Of a stretch of DNA of 64,000 nt, positions 16,614-24,968 are shown one piece after another. The position numbers were made by a program, and so were the translations under genes. The stretch's first letter is position 1; each line of letters opens with the position of its first letter. The stretch comes from Desulfosporosinus sp. FKB (GTDB lineage: Bacteria; Bacillota; Desulfitobacteriia; Desulfitobacteriales; Desulfitobacteriaceae). The stretch spans positions 620,001 through 684,000 of the forward strand of contig NZ_NADJ01000040.1 of NCBI RefSeq assembly GCF_002196705.1, written 5' to 3'. The notes under the pieces were generated by a model. The model saw only the letters and a list, made by a program, of their open reading frames with translations. It was not told the DNA's origin and made no database searches.

Positions 16614-17852
16614 TTAGTCAGCTAAGTCGTTTTGGAGATTTGCCGCAGCAGTCATGTAAGCATTGATATCTTGTTGGAGAGTATTTTGGTCATTTAAAAG
16701 CGTGTTTTGCAAATTAATCAAGTCCAGGCTGCTTGCTGTTCCCACATCGACATTTTTTTGTTTCGTGTCGAGATTAATCTGATCGGCTTCAGCAGTCAAT
16801 TTATCGGCTGCAATACTATTCTCCAGGGATTTCAAAGAATTATACTCTGTCCGTAAATCTACTTCTTTGTTTGTTCCTAAGTTTGCTAAAGTCTCTTTCT
16901 TATCCTCGATGCTGATTTCAAGTTGATCTGCTGCTTTGTCGTCAAATTCAAGGTCGATATCGTGTTCAATTTGAGTAATGTCAATATCCTGGGTGTATTT
17001 TTGAATATTATAGTCGTTCTTAATGGCTTGAGCAATTTGATCAGCAAATTTTGAGTCATCAAATTGCGCATAGGGAATGAGACTTGACGTCAGCACAACA
17101 TTTCTGCTCAGATCGATTCCCAAATCCTGTTTCAGGGTAATCATATCGCTGTTGATGCTATTCTGAACGGCTTTTTGGGCTGCTTCCAGCTTGCTTTTCG
17201 AAGCGGTGTAGGAATCGATAGCTGACGGAATTTGTAAACCAAGCTTGATTTGGAGATTAACTTGAGCAATAACCTTGTCAATATTAGCAAGCTCAGTCGT
17301 ATAGTTAGTCACTTGCGTCTGAAGCGCTAAAATGGTCTCGTATTGATTCGTGACGTCAACCTTGAGATCTTTTAATTGGGTATCTCTGTCATGCTTAGCA
17401 TTGTCTAAGGTCCATTGTGAGCGTTTGTAGTTTAAATAGATAACCTTTTTAGAGTCCTCATCAGTGACTGCCGTACCGGCACTATGCTGCGCCAAATCGG
17501 TTTGATTTTGCTTATCGTAGATGGCAATTTGACTGTCGGCTAATTTCAGGTCCGGATTGCCTGTTTCTACAGCCTTCAAAGCATCATCGAGGGAAAGATT
17601 TAAAGTCGATGTATCTGCTGGTGTGGCAGGCTCCGTTGTACTTGAAGAACTCGAATCGGCGGAGGAAGTATCCGTTGCAGCTGCACCTGTCGATGCAGAC
17701 GTTGTATCCGTTGAGGTACCGGTTGCCGTTGTCACTGAAGACGTAGTTGAAGCGGTTTGAGCTGAACTATCCAAGGCAAATGTCGGATGAGTCGACAATA
17801 CGATAGAAGCTGATAAAACAAGAGTAAATAATGTTAAATAACTCTTTTTCAA
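16614..17852 (-). CDS. TolC-family protein (second of pair)
   Basis: Start taken as TTG 17852 with GGAGGTG 8 nt upstream, giving 412 residues that begin with a signal peptide (KKSYLTLFTLVLSAS, cleavage near TFALD). A frame extension upstream overlaps the preceding gene and is not used. After the signal comes a Ser/Thr/Ala-rich linker (about 30-75), then long amphipathic helices in two repeats, with motifs such as LKVDVTNQYETILAL and VDVGTASSLDLINLQNTLL that fit the outer membrane efflux protein (OEP) fold. It follows the first TolC-family gene by 19 nt. In Gram-negative cells such proteins are outer-membrane ducts; here the location is uncertain. Confidence 0.82.
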   Translation of the reverse strand: MKKSYLTLFTLVLSASIVLSTHPTFALDSSAQTASTTSSVTTATGTSTDTTSASTGAAATDTSSADSSSSSTTEPATPADTSTLNLSLDDALKAVETGNPDLKLADSQIAIYDKQNQTDLAQHSAGTAVTDEDSKKVIYLNYKRSQWTLDNAKHDRDTQLKDLKVDVTNQYETILALQTQVTNYTTELANIDKVIAQVNLQIKLGLQIPSAIDSYTASKSKLEAAQKAVQNSINSDMITLKQDLGIDLSRNVVLTSSLIPYAQFDDSKFADQIAQAIKNDYNIQKYTQDIDITQIEHDIDLEFDDKAADQLEISIEDKKETLANLGTNKEVDLRTEYNSLKSLENSIAADKLTAEADQINLDTKQKNVDVGTASSLDLINLQNTLLNDQNTLQQDINAYMTAAANLQNDLAD

Positions 17853-17871
17853 GTTAGACACCTCCAAAATA

Positions 17872-19059
17872 TTAGTGACGATTGGCTGCTTTATCTGGCT
17901 TAGTTGAGACAGTTTTATTAGAACCGGTGGTTTGAGCAGCACCTGATGTCCCAGTGCTGGGAGGAACATAGCCGGCACCGCAGGCTGAATTCATCGTGGC
18001 TTGCGCTAACCAGGCGTCTAATTGGGCATTTTTGTAGTTCACGTCGGCTTGGGCTTTAGCAACTTTGGCGTCATCCAAGTCCTGCAGGGAAATCTGAGCA
18101 GTCTTATATTTCGTTTCAGCCGCAGTATAATCTGCCGCTGCTTGATCATCGAGATCCTTCGCTGCTTCCATGAGCTTCATGGCACTGTCTAAGGATTTGT
18201 AAAGAGTGGTAACACTTTGCTGAACTGTTATTTTAGCAAGGTCCAAATTATTTTGGTCATTATCCATGTTGTAATTTAGCTTCTGCATGGCGAAATCATA
18301 ATCGGTAACTGGGGCAGCCTTAATGTAGTCATATTCTTGTTTAGCCACATCCAAGGTACTCTGAGCATTCTTGACTTCTGATCGACTAGCCACAGCTATG
18401 GCAATGTAATCAGATAACGATTTGATTTGAGCTGCAGGCTTAACGTTATTATCCTGCAGGGTTGAATATTGCTTGGCGAGATCCGCGCCCATCAAGTTAT
18501 CGATGGCCATGGAGGCCGAGTCGAAACTCTTTTGAGCACTGTTATAACTATATTGTGATTTAAGATAGGTAATTTCAGCTAAGCGCAAATCGGAGGCTGA
18601 AAGCAAACCCAAGGATTCCTGTTGCTTCGCTGTTCTGAAATCAGCATCAAAGCCATTCATCAGACCTTGCTGGATGTTTAAAGCATAATTTGCTTTTAAG
18701 AGGTTGATATAAGCTTGATAGGCAGAAAGCCTGACAGCATTCGTCACCACTTGTTGGTTATTGGTATACTGATCCATGCTGCTTTTGGCCTCTATCGGAA
18801 GAAAAACAATTTGTTCTAAGGTACTGTATGAATTCTGATACTGTAAGAGACCTTTCATGGCCTCAGCGCCTGATGTCGCATCCGAATAATATTTCTTGGT
18901 CAGGTCTACCATTTTATTGTAGGTTTGAAGGTTTTGGGAGTTTTTTATGGTTTGGATAGCAACTTTTTCAATATCCAAACTATTATCCTCAGCCAAAACC
19001 GAATTGGCGGAAGCGAGCAGCATCAATCCTACGAATAAAACTGATATTACTTTTTTCAC
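17872..19059 (-). CDS. TolC-family protein (first of pair)
   Basis: 395 residues, signal peptide 1-23 (cleavage near VLAED). The rest is almost all helix with the OEP pattern in two halves: AYQAYINLLKANYAL then SLGLLSASDLRLAEITYLKSQ in the first, and SVTTLYKSLDSAMKLM then TAQISLQDLDDAKVAKAQA in the second. The tail is Thr/Ser/Ala/Lys-rich. GGAGGAAC lies 6-7 nt before the ATG. Cotranscribed with the next TolC-family gene. No inner-membrane pump is adjacent; the MacAB-like set is 12 kb away. A monoderm role could be a wall-spanning helical tube or adaptor. Confidence 0.82.
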   Translation of the reverse strand: MKKVISVLFVGLMLLASANSVLAEDNSLDIEKVAIQTIKNSQNLQTYNKMVDLTKKYYSDATSGAEAMKGLLQYQNSYSTLEQIVFLPIEAKSSMDQYTNNQQVVTNAVRLSAYQAYINLLKANYALNIQQGLMNGFDADFRTAKQQESLGLLSASDLRLAEITYLKSQYSYNSAQKSFDSASMAIDNLMGADLAKQYSTLQDNNVKPAAQIKSLSDYIAIAVASRSEVKNAQSTLDVAKQEYDYIKAAPVTDYDFAMQKLNYNMDNDQNNLDLAKITVQQSVTTLYKSLDSAMKLMEAAKDLDDQAAADYTAAETKYKTAQISLQDLDDAKVAKAQADVNYKNAQLDAWLAQATMNSACGAGYVPPSTGTSGAAQTTGSNKTVSTKPDKAANRH

Positions 19060-19211
19060 ATGAAGTTCCTCCTTTGCTGATGATAAACTATTCGCTATTC
19101 ATTTAGTTGTATTGTTATGCAGTTAATTCTCTCCACCCTTCGACGTTTTGTGGGCAATATGTTAAAATACTTTAAATGTATTAACTATGGAAGGAGGAAT
19201 CAGAAAACACG

Positions 19212-19457
19212 ATGGATAAAAACGAGCCGAGAATGCACCTTAGTACTATTGCCGGGATTGCTCTCGCCGGCTGCCTTGCCGGAGCTGTGGCCGGGGTACT
19301 GCTCGCACCGAAACGCGGCAAGGAATTGCGTCAGGATATTCGTAAATTGATGAAGACCTTCCATAAAGACTCTCAAGACTTCCCGCAGCCTGGAAAAACA
19401 GGTTACATTACTCTAAAAAACCCCAAAGATACTCGGTTTTACATGCCGGAGATCTGA
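19212..19457 (+). CDS. YtxH-domain protein
   Basis: The 81-residue protein has one N-terminal membrane segment rich in Gly and Ala (IAGIALAGCLAGAVAGVLLAP) directly followed by KRGKELRQDI, the YtxH hallmark. YtxH proteins of Firmicutes are general-stress or envelope proteins of unclear function. The tail is short and lacks the usual long coiled coil. GGAGGAATC lies upstream of the ATG. Divergent from the TolC pair and convergent with the DUF948 gene, with which it forms a functional pair in many Firmicutes. Confidence 0.85.
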   Translation: MDKNEPRMHLSTIAGIALAGCLAGAVAGVLLAPKRGKELRQDIRKLMKTFHKDSQDFPQPGKTGYITLKNPKDTRFYMPEI

Positions 19458-19461
19458 AGAG

Positions 19462-19504
19462 AAGTCCCGGCCGCCCCATTCAGCGGTCAGGGGCTTATTT
19501 TTTA
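19462..19504 (+). terminator. terminator after the YtxH gene
   Basis: An imperfect hairpin (AAGTCCC-CCGC pairing with GCGG-AGGGGCTT) followed by TATTTTTT on the plus strand. The T-run overlaps the stop codon of the convergent DUF948 gene. Confidence 0.6.
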
Positions 19505-19827
19505 TCTCTGAACTCCTGCCAAAGTTCCTTAAGCTGCTTGATTGTCTCTAATAAACTCGTAATCAGATACAAAGGGTCCTTCCTCAATCTCTCTAAACCA
19601 GCCGCAACTTCGCTGACCGTTCCATTGACTTGCTCCGTAGTTTGTCTCACCACGTTAGTCATAGCGTTGACATCCTGCAGCATGTGCGGTATATAGGTGT
19701 TTATGTCCTGAAGAGTATGTTTAGCCTCATCCGTAAGTTTTCGGAGTGAGCGAATCCACATGACTAATTCTATACCAAGCATTCCTAAAATAATAGTGGC
19801 TACGAGAGCACATACTTGATAAACCAT
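19495..19827 (-). CDS. DUF948 (YtxG-like) membrane protein
   Basis: Start set at ATG 19827 with GGAGGCAGG upstream, giving 110 residues; a longer frame back to 19911 would overlap the S41 protease gene. One N-terminal membrane segment (about 2-24) and then a long amphipathic helix with VVRQTTEQVNGTVSEVAAGL, as in DUF948/YtxG proteins. These often sit beside YtxH genes, as here. Role in envelope stress is suspected only. Confidence 0.82.
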   Translation of the reverse strand: MVYQVCALVATIILGMLGIELVMWIRSLRKLTDEAKHTLQDINTYIPHMLQDVNAMTNVVRQTTEQVNGTVSEVAAGLERLRKDPLYLITSLLETIKQLKELWQEFRDKK

Positions 19828-19880
19828 CTTCCTGCCTCCAGCATCCTCCAATAATCCCCTCTTGATTCCATCAAGACGGG

Positions 19881-21542
19881 TTATTTCTTCGTCAAGTCCT
19901 GTATAGCCCAACCATAATCAGGATCATTGGTATTGGTCAAAGGTCTCTCGCTTAGAGGCCGGAAAGATCCAAAAGACTGAGTCTTCGCCTTTGGTTCAGC
20001 TGCAGACCCCTGGGTCGTATGCAGAATAGTCACGGTTCCTCCGCTCATGGCCTTTCCTGAGGTATCTTTAACCGTAGGATGAACAACCAGCCAGTAAGTC
20101 GAATCCGGGGACAGGTCTTTCTCCGGAATCACTTGAACATCAGAGGGACCCAAGGTCTCAAACGTCGTCAGGATTCGTTCTCCGGTCATACTATTAATCA
20201 GCTCGATCGTCGAATCGTTGACGCTCTGCCAATCGACAGCCTTATTAAAATGAACGTTAAATAGTTGATTCAGGGAAACGTTGGCTATTTCAGCCATCTT
20301 CTGATAATCGGGATAATAAAGGGAATAGAGAGCATACTGTTCCGGTTTTACGTCAGAAGACGTTGTGTTTACCAGTTCTCTCCAAGCCTCCCAATAGTCC
20401 GGAGTCTTAGCCATGTCTAAAGCAGTTTGCTTATTCGCGAGCATCAGTTCAGCCGCTTTGAGCGAGTCCGAATTGACGATATTGACATCCGGAGTGACAC
20501 CCACTTTATTGATTTCATGACCAAAGGCAGAGTAAAAATGATCAACTGTCATTTTCAGGACACCACCGTTGGAAAGGGGGAACATGGTCTGAACGGTCCC
20601 TTTGCCATAGGTTCTGGTGCCGACAATAGTGGCTTTCTTGTAGTCTTTCACTGCCGACGTAAGAATTTCGGAAGCACTGGCGCTGTATTCATTGGTTAAA
20701 AATATAATTGGTTGATTCAAGGTAAAGGGTTGATACGGAGCCTGGTATAAATGAAGAACCCCTGTCCGGTCTTTGACCTTCACTGCAACATTAGAACCAA
20801 TGAAGAAACCGGCAATGTCAATTGCTGAGGTTAAGTAGCCGCCTCCATTATCCCTTAAATCAACGATCCAACTGTCAACGTTTTGATAATCGAGCTTTAC
20901 AACAGCGGAAGCGAACTCCATGGGTGTCGAGTCACCGAAGGATTCAAGCTGGATATAACCGATATGTCCGTCCAGTACTGAGCCTTCTACTGTCGGTTCT
21001 GACACAGTTCGCCGGGCTACCGTGAACTCTTTGGTTTCAGTTCCCCGCTTGACGCTGATTTGAACGCTGCTTCCCTCAGGACCCCGCAAATACTTCACAG
21101 CTTCTTCGTCCGATAATCCGGCTAAAGACTGTCCGTCTGCGCTGACAATCACATCTCCCGCTTTTAATCCGACCTCCTCAGCCGGTGAACCTTTTACTAC
21201 TGAAACCACCTTGACACCCTCGGGTAACATCTCAATATGTATTCCGATACCCGTAAAGCTCATGTTGACGCTGTCCACAAAGTCTTGGTATTCCTGAGAA
21301 GAAAAATAAGTGGTATGCGGGTCTCCAAGTCGTCTTAACATTTCATCGATCGTCGGAGCGCTGAGGACGTCTTGAGATACTGGGTCTGCATACTGCTTCT
21401 GCAGCAAGTCACGAACTTCGGGCAAGACGTTATCATTCGTTGCTGCCAGAGCAGATGTTGATGTACTCAAAATTAGCGTCAAGACCAGCAATAATGCGGT
21501 AAAACGGCCTAGTAATTTCTTTCGCCAAAAAAACTCTCTCAT
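19881..21542 (-). CDS. S41 carboxy-terminal processing protease with C-terminal Ig-like domain
   Basis: The 553-residue protein has a signal peptide (1-34), a helical prodomain with RLGDPHTTYF, a PDZ domain (about 92-175; VGLKAGDVIVSADG) and an S41 catalytic domain (about 185-345). The catalytic pair, placed by family spacing, is Ser289 (NEYSASASE) and Lys314 (TYGKGTVQ). Residues about 425-520 form a SbsA/Big_5-type Ig-like domain (FNKAVDWQSVND then DLSPDSTYWLVVHP), an extra compared with CtpA or CtpB and likely a surface-binding module. GGAGGGAG lies 9 nt before the ATG. Exported; probably trims envelope proteins. Confidence 0.93.
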   Translation of the reverse strand: MREFFWRKKLLGRFTALLLVLTLILSTSTSALAATNDNVLPEVRDLLQKQYADPVSQDVLSAPTIDEMLRRLGDPHTTYFSSQEYQDFVDSVNMSFTGIGIHIEMLPEGVKVVSVVKGSPAEEVGLKAGDVIVSADGQSLAGLSDEEAVKYLRGPEGSSVQISVKRGTETKEFTVARRTVSEPTVEGSVLDGHIGYIQLESFGDSTPMEFASAVVKLDYQNVDSWIVDLRDNGGGYLTSAIDIAGFFIGSNVAVKVKDRTGVLHLYQAPYQPFTLNQPIIFLTNEYSASASEILTSAVKDYKKATIVGTRTYGKGTVQTMFPLSNGGVLKMTVDHFYSAFGHEINKVGVTPDVNIVNSDSLKAAELMLANKQTALDMAKTPDYWEAWRELVNTTSSDVKPEQYALYSLYYPDYQKMAEIANVSLNQLFNVHFNKAVDWQSVNDSTIELINSMTGERILTTFETLGPSDVQVIPEKDLSPDSTYWLVVHPTVKDTSGKAMSGGTVTILHTTQGSAAEPKAKTQSFGSFRPLSERPLTNTNDPDYGWAIQDLTKK

Positions 21543-21756
21543 TGTTTTGATTATCTCCCTCCAAGATATAGACAGAATACGAATATTGATTCGACATAGG
21601 AACCCATTTTACCTTCGAGGTTTTGAAAATTTCTTTTACTTGATAAAGAAAATTATTTGCCATTCGCCCTATCTCATTCCATTTCTGGGATAAATTTGGG
21701 GATATGGCCTTATGCTTTCTGATTTGGCATTATCAGAGTAATGAAAATGGGTCGTT

Positions 21757-22250
21757 CGGGTCAGGTAGCTTCGCCCACACCGTTCACTCAGCATTCCAAG
21801 ACTAGCCCACTCGCTTGCGTGGGAGCTACACTGAACCTCAGGGTAGTACCTGATGTGAACCACAGTTCCGCTTTCCCCACGCAAGCTTCGTGGGCTTTAC
21901 CGCCTCTCCATGCAATGAGTTCACTCTTGTGGGCGAAGCTCCCTTCCTCTGTGGTCTAGAGGTTTCCCTAGAGCAGGCAGTCGTGCCGCTGAGGCGGCAC
22001 CATCAACCCATGGGCAAAACATCTGTATGAACCGCTGGCCATGATAATAAGCGGACGAGCTTATCGTCATACTGCGGCTCATTACGCATACCCCTGGAGT
22101 GTGGATTGGCCGGGTGTCCCCGAAGTCATGGACGGCGAATGGGGCTCTTGGCCTCGCTTTCCCCAAGCAAACTTTGTGAGCCTTCCCGCCTCTCCATGCA
22201 ATGAGTTCACTTTGTGGGCGAAGCTCCCCTCCTCTGTGGTCTAGAGGTTT
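21757..22250. repeat. non-coding repeat region: two 97-nt direct copies and an inverted partial copy
   Basis: The 800-nt gap between the S41 protease and helicase genes has no convincing ORF. A 97-nt unit at 21869-21965 recurs at 22155-22250 with about eight differences and one missing base; both end in GTGGTCTAGAGGTTT. A partial inverted copy lies at about 21757-21835 (AGCTTCGCCCACA and GCTTGCGTGGG shared with the complement of copy 1), so 21757-21965 can fold back on itself. Each unit also holds a small hairpin (CCCAC-GTGGG in copy 1). The 190 nt between the copies include a GTGCCGC/GCGGCAC hairpin near 21983-21998. Looks like a non-autonomous mobile repeat that has been duplicated. Confidence 0.65.
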
Positions 22251-22305
22251 TCTGTTTGTGAATATTTTAGTTTATTGAGGCAGCCTGGAAAGAATCCTGA
22301 ATGTT

Positions 22306-22329
22306 AAAAAGGCCAAAAATGGCCTTTTT
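22306..22329 (-). terminator. terminator of the DEAD-box helicase gene
   Basis: Perfect inverted repeat AAAAAGGCCA/TGGCCTTTTT with a 4-nt loop, 17 nt after the helicase stop on the minus strand. Confidence 0.85.
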
Positions 22330-22345
22330 CTTAGATCATTATATA

Positions 22346-23839
22346 TTATTGATCATTCTTAGAACCGTTCCGTCTATTGTCGCGGCTTCTGGGTGCTCCT
22401 CCGCGGACATCGTGGTTCCTTCTTCGCGGCCAGGTATCTTTTTGGCCATAGTTATTTCTATTATATCCGCCTTTGGGAGATCTGGGGCCGGGGTTGCCTA
22501 GGCCTCGAACTCGGATCGGGGCGGTTTCGGTTAGGTGGACTTCTACTGTTTCCGGTTCTTTGGTAATAATTTTCAAAGCGGCGGATAAGAGGGTGACGGA
22601 ATCATTTTCGGCCAGAAGTTCTTCGGCGATGGCTTTATATTTCTCGATATCCTCTTCGGCAATAACTCGCAAAATCTCATTCATGGTCAAGCGCTGTTGT
22701 CCTTGGACAGCTTCAACTATCGTGGGGATTGGCTTGCGGATAATTTTCCGTTTGATGACTGATTCGATGAGTCTTAACATCCCCATTTCACGAGGGGTTA
22801 CGAGAGTGATGGCCAGTCCTGTTTTTCCGGCACGTCCTGTTCGCCCGACGCGGTGGACATAGCTTTCCGTATCTTGAGGAATATCGAAGTTGAAAACATG
22901 GGTTACACCGCTGATATCAAGGCCGCGGGCAGCTACGTCCGTAGCTACCAGAACGTCAATTGTCCCGTCTTTAAATTGCCGCAGGACGCTGTCTCTTTTG
23001 CTCTGGGTTAAATCGCCGTGAATCCCTTCGGCGGAATAACCGCGTTTGCCTAAGCCTTCAGCAAGTTCATCGACGCGGCGCTTAGTACGGGCAAAGACGA
23101 TGGACAAGTCGGGAGATTGGATGTCAAGTATTCTGGTTAAAACATCGAATTTAAGTTTTTCCGCAACTTCAATATAATGCTGCTCAATGTCTGAAACCGT
23201 GACGCCCGTGGCCTTAATTCTCACCATTTCCGGTTCCTTCATAAAGCGCTGGGCGATCGCCTCAATCTGCTTGGGCATGGTTGCAGAAAAGAGCAGTGTT
23301 TGACGTTCCTCAGAAATCTCCTTGAGAATGGTTTCAATGTCTTCTAAAAATCCCATATTGAGCATCTCATCGGCTTCGTCTAAAACAACAATTTTAATAT
23401 CGTTTAAGCGGATAGTTCTTCTCCTCATGTGATCCATCAGTCGGCCGGGAGTTGCTACAATAATATGCGGTTTCTTTTTAAGAGCACGTATCTGCCAGTC
23501 AATCCCTTGGCCGCCATAAATCGGCAAGGCATGAATCCTCTTGAATTGGCCAATTTTATTAAGCTCCTCAGCGACTTGAACCGCTAATTCTCGTGTGGGT
23601 GCCAAGACGATGCCTTGAATTTGTTCAAATTGAGTCATAAGCTTCTCGACGAGAGGAATTCCGTAGGCAGCAGTTTTCCCCGTTCCTGTTTGCGCCTGCC
23701 CGATGAGATCCCTTCCCTGAAGGGCGATGGGTATCGTTAACTCCTGAATCGGGGTTGTTTCCTCAAACCCCATGTTAATAATTGACCGGATAACAAATTC
23801 ACTCAACCCTAAGTCTGAAAACGTTGCCAATAGTTTCAT
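22346..23839 (-). CDS. DEAD-box ATP-dependent RNA helicase (CshA-like)
   Basis: 497 residues with every helicase motif: Q motif ([10 protein letters not shown]), I ([12 protein letters not shown]), Ia (PTRELA), Ib (TPGRLMDH), II (LDEADEML), III (SATMP), IV (IVFARTKRR), V ([11 protein letters not shown]) and VI ([10 protein letters not shown]). After the two RecA domains comes a helical dimer-type region, then a short beta segment and a basic Arg/Gly/Asn-rich tail of about 45 residues that likely binds RNA. This is the CshA/DeaD layout, linked to mRNA decay, ribosome assembly and cold shock. GGAGTATG at the start. The long gap upstream (about 540 nt) leaves room for a long leader. Confidence 0.95.
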   Translation of the reverse strand: MKLLATFSDLGLSEFVIRSIINMGFEETTPIQELTIPIALQGRDLIGQAQTGTGKTAAYGIPLVEKLMTQFEQIQGIVLAPTRELAVQVAEELNKIGQFKRIHALPIYGGQGIDWQIRALKKKPHIIVATPGRLMDHMRRRTIRLNDIKIVVLDEADEMLNMGFLEDIETILKEISEERQTLLFSATMPKQIEAIAQRFMKEPEMVRIKATGVTVSDIEQHYIEVAEKLKFDVLTRILDIQSPDLSIVFARTKRRVDELAEGLGKRGYSAEGIHGDLTQSKRDSVLRQFKDGTIDVLVATDVAARGLDISGVTHVFNFDIPQDTESYVHRVGRTGRAGKTGLAITLVTPREMGMLRLIESVIKRKIIRKPIPTIVEAVQGQQRLTMNEILRVIAEEDIEKYKAIAEELLAENDSVTLLSAALKIITKEPETVEVHLTETAPIRVRGLGNPGPRSPKGGYNRNNYGQKDTWPRRRNHDVRGGAPRSRDNRRNGSKNDQ

Positions 23840-24385
23840 ACTCCTTTTTAATAGTCTTTAATTATAAGTTTTCCAAAGGCGTCTCTATCTAAACTGCAGG
23901 CAAGAAATAGCTATCCTGCGGTCAATAATTCTACTCTATCACTATCACTAAAAGTGAACATTTACCGGCGCGCGTGAGCTCGCATCCAATTACAAACGCC
24001 ATTGGGACTTAAAAATGTATTATATCACATTATTAGCATAATATACAAGAAATTATCCAATCGTCACTTTCGTCACCGAAGTCCCGATGTTCGGCCTTAG
24101 CTGAACGAGTTCACTGCAGCCTGACCGAACTAAGCCGGCCGAAAGGATCTAACGTACTGGCAAGAACCCTACAGAGCGGGAAGGGAGAAAGAAAACAAAA
24201 TGGCTGTAGCAAAACTTTTTCAGTTTTTGTTGCAGCCATTTTACAAAGTCGCTTATTCAATTTCTACAGTTCATTTTTGGCTTATTTCAGATTATCTTCA
24301 GTTCGTTAAAGACTTTTATTGTCTTCTCTGAATTCCCATTGGAAAATTGCCAAATTGCCTTCTTTTAATAATTCTGACCGTTGGC
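23840..24385. other. gene-free stretch with dispersed inverted-repeat element and a terminator
   Basis: No ORF supported. At about 24073-24140 a G+C-rich palindromic segment (TTCGGCC near 24089 pairing with GGCCGAA near 24141) includes a 19-nt block (24097-24115) that recurs inverted at 50894-50912. At 24197-24242 an AAAATGGCTG/CAGCCATTTT hairpin may be the terminator of the lipoprotein gene (minus strand), about 145 nt after its stop. The part next to the helicase start, 23840-24000, may hold its promoter and leader, but no clear -35/-10 pair was found. Confidence 0.45.
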
Positions 24386-24805
24386 TCACGGTTTGAAGGA
24401 AATAGAGTCGGTAGTTTTCCCGTCGACAATGACTTGAGTGGTAATCTGGCGTTTCGGGTAATTGACCTTCAGTTGAGTTAAAAACTCATTAGCCAATTCA
24501 TGGGCATATGCTTTGTCAACTCCGGTTTTAAAGGTAATCCTGCCAATCATAATTCCTTTTTCTTCGGAAATCTGAGTACCCAGAACATCCTTCTGCGCCA
24601 TCAGTTGTTTAGTTACATTATTATTGGAGGTAACTAAGGCAGTTCCTTTGGGAACGGGCTTCAAATAATCTTTCTTAACTTCCTGAGAACTACTAGTGCC
24701 TTGTTGAGTTTTATTTGTCGAAGTACCGCAACCCACGAGGGTTATACCCAATACTAACACTATTAACCCCAGCGTAATTTGTTTCATGGTAATTCGTCGA
24801 TTCAT
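24386..24805 (-). CDS. small lipoprotein, YhcN/YlaJ-like in outline
   Basis: 139 residues with a lipoprotein signal (hydrophobic 10-22, lipobox LVGC, Cys26 or near). The mature part is about 110 residues and has the alternation of small YhcN/YlaJ-type sporulation lipoproteins: an Asn-rich linker, KDVLGTQISEEKGIMIGRITF, then a helix AYAHELANEFLTQLK and a last strand. That match is weak and by shape. AAGGAAG lies 8 nt before the ATG. Stands alone between the helicase and the CWB2 cluster. Confidence 0.7.
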   Translation of the reverse strand: MNRRITMKQITLGLIVLVLGITLVGCGTSTNKTQQGTSSSQEVKKDYLKPVPKGTALVTSNNNVTKQLMAQKDVLGTQISEEKGIMIGRITFKTGVDKAYAHELANEFLTQLKVNYPKRQITTQVIVDGKTTDSISFKP

Positions 24806-24968
24806 GTAACCACTTCCTTTAGATCAAGATTAACTCCAAGCAACTTTGACTAGTGCTATTATAGCACCGCAAGCTGTGGCCTTCAAAACAAATCGACATC
24901 AACAAAACAACAAATTTCAAAAATCAACATCCATTGAACTCGAAGCAAGGTATGGGAAACAAAGATAA

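Noticed and set aside
17853-17978. Upstream extension of the second TolC-family ORF to an ATG at 17978
   Set aside because: It overlaps the end of the preceding gene by over 100 nt and hides a good signal peptide that begins at TTG 17852 behind a GGAGG site.
21669-22244. Several short ORFs on both strands in the repeat region
   Set aside because: Their frames run through the direct and inverted repeats, give unrelated proteins and lack ribosome sites.
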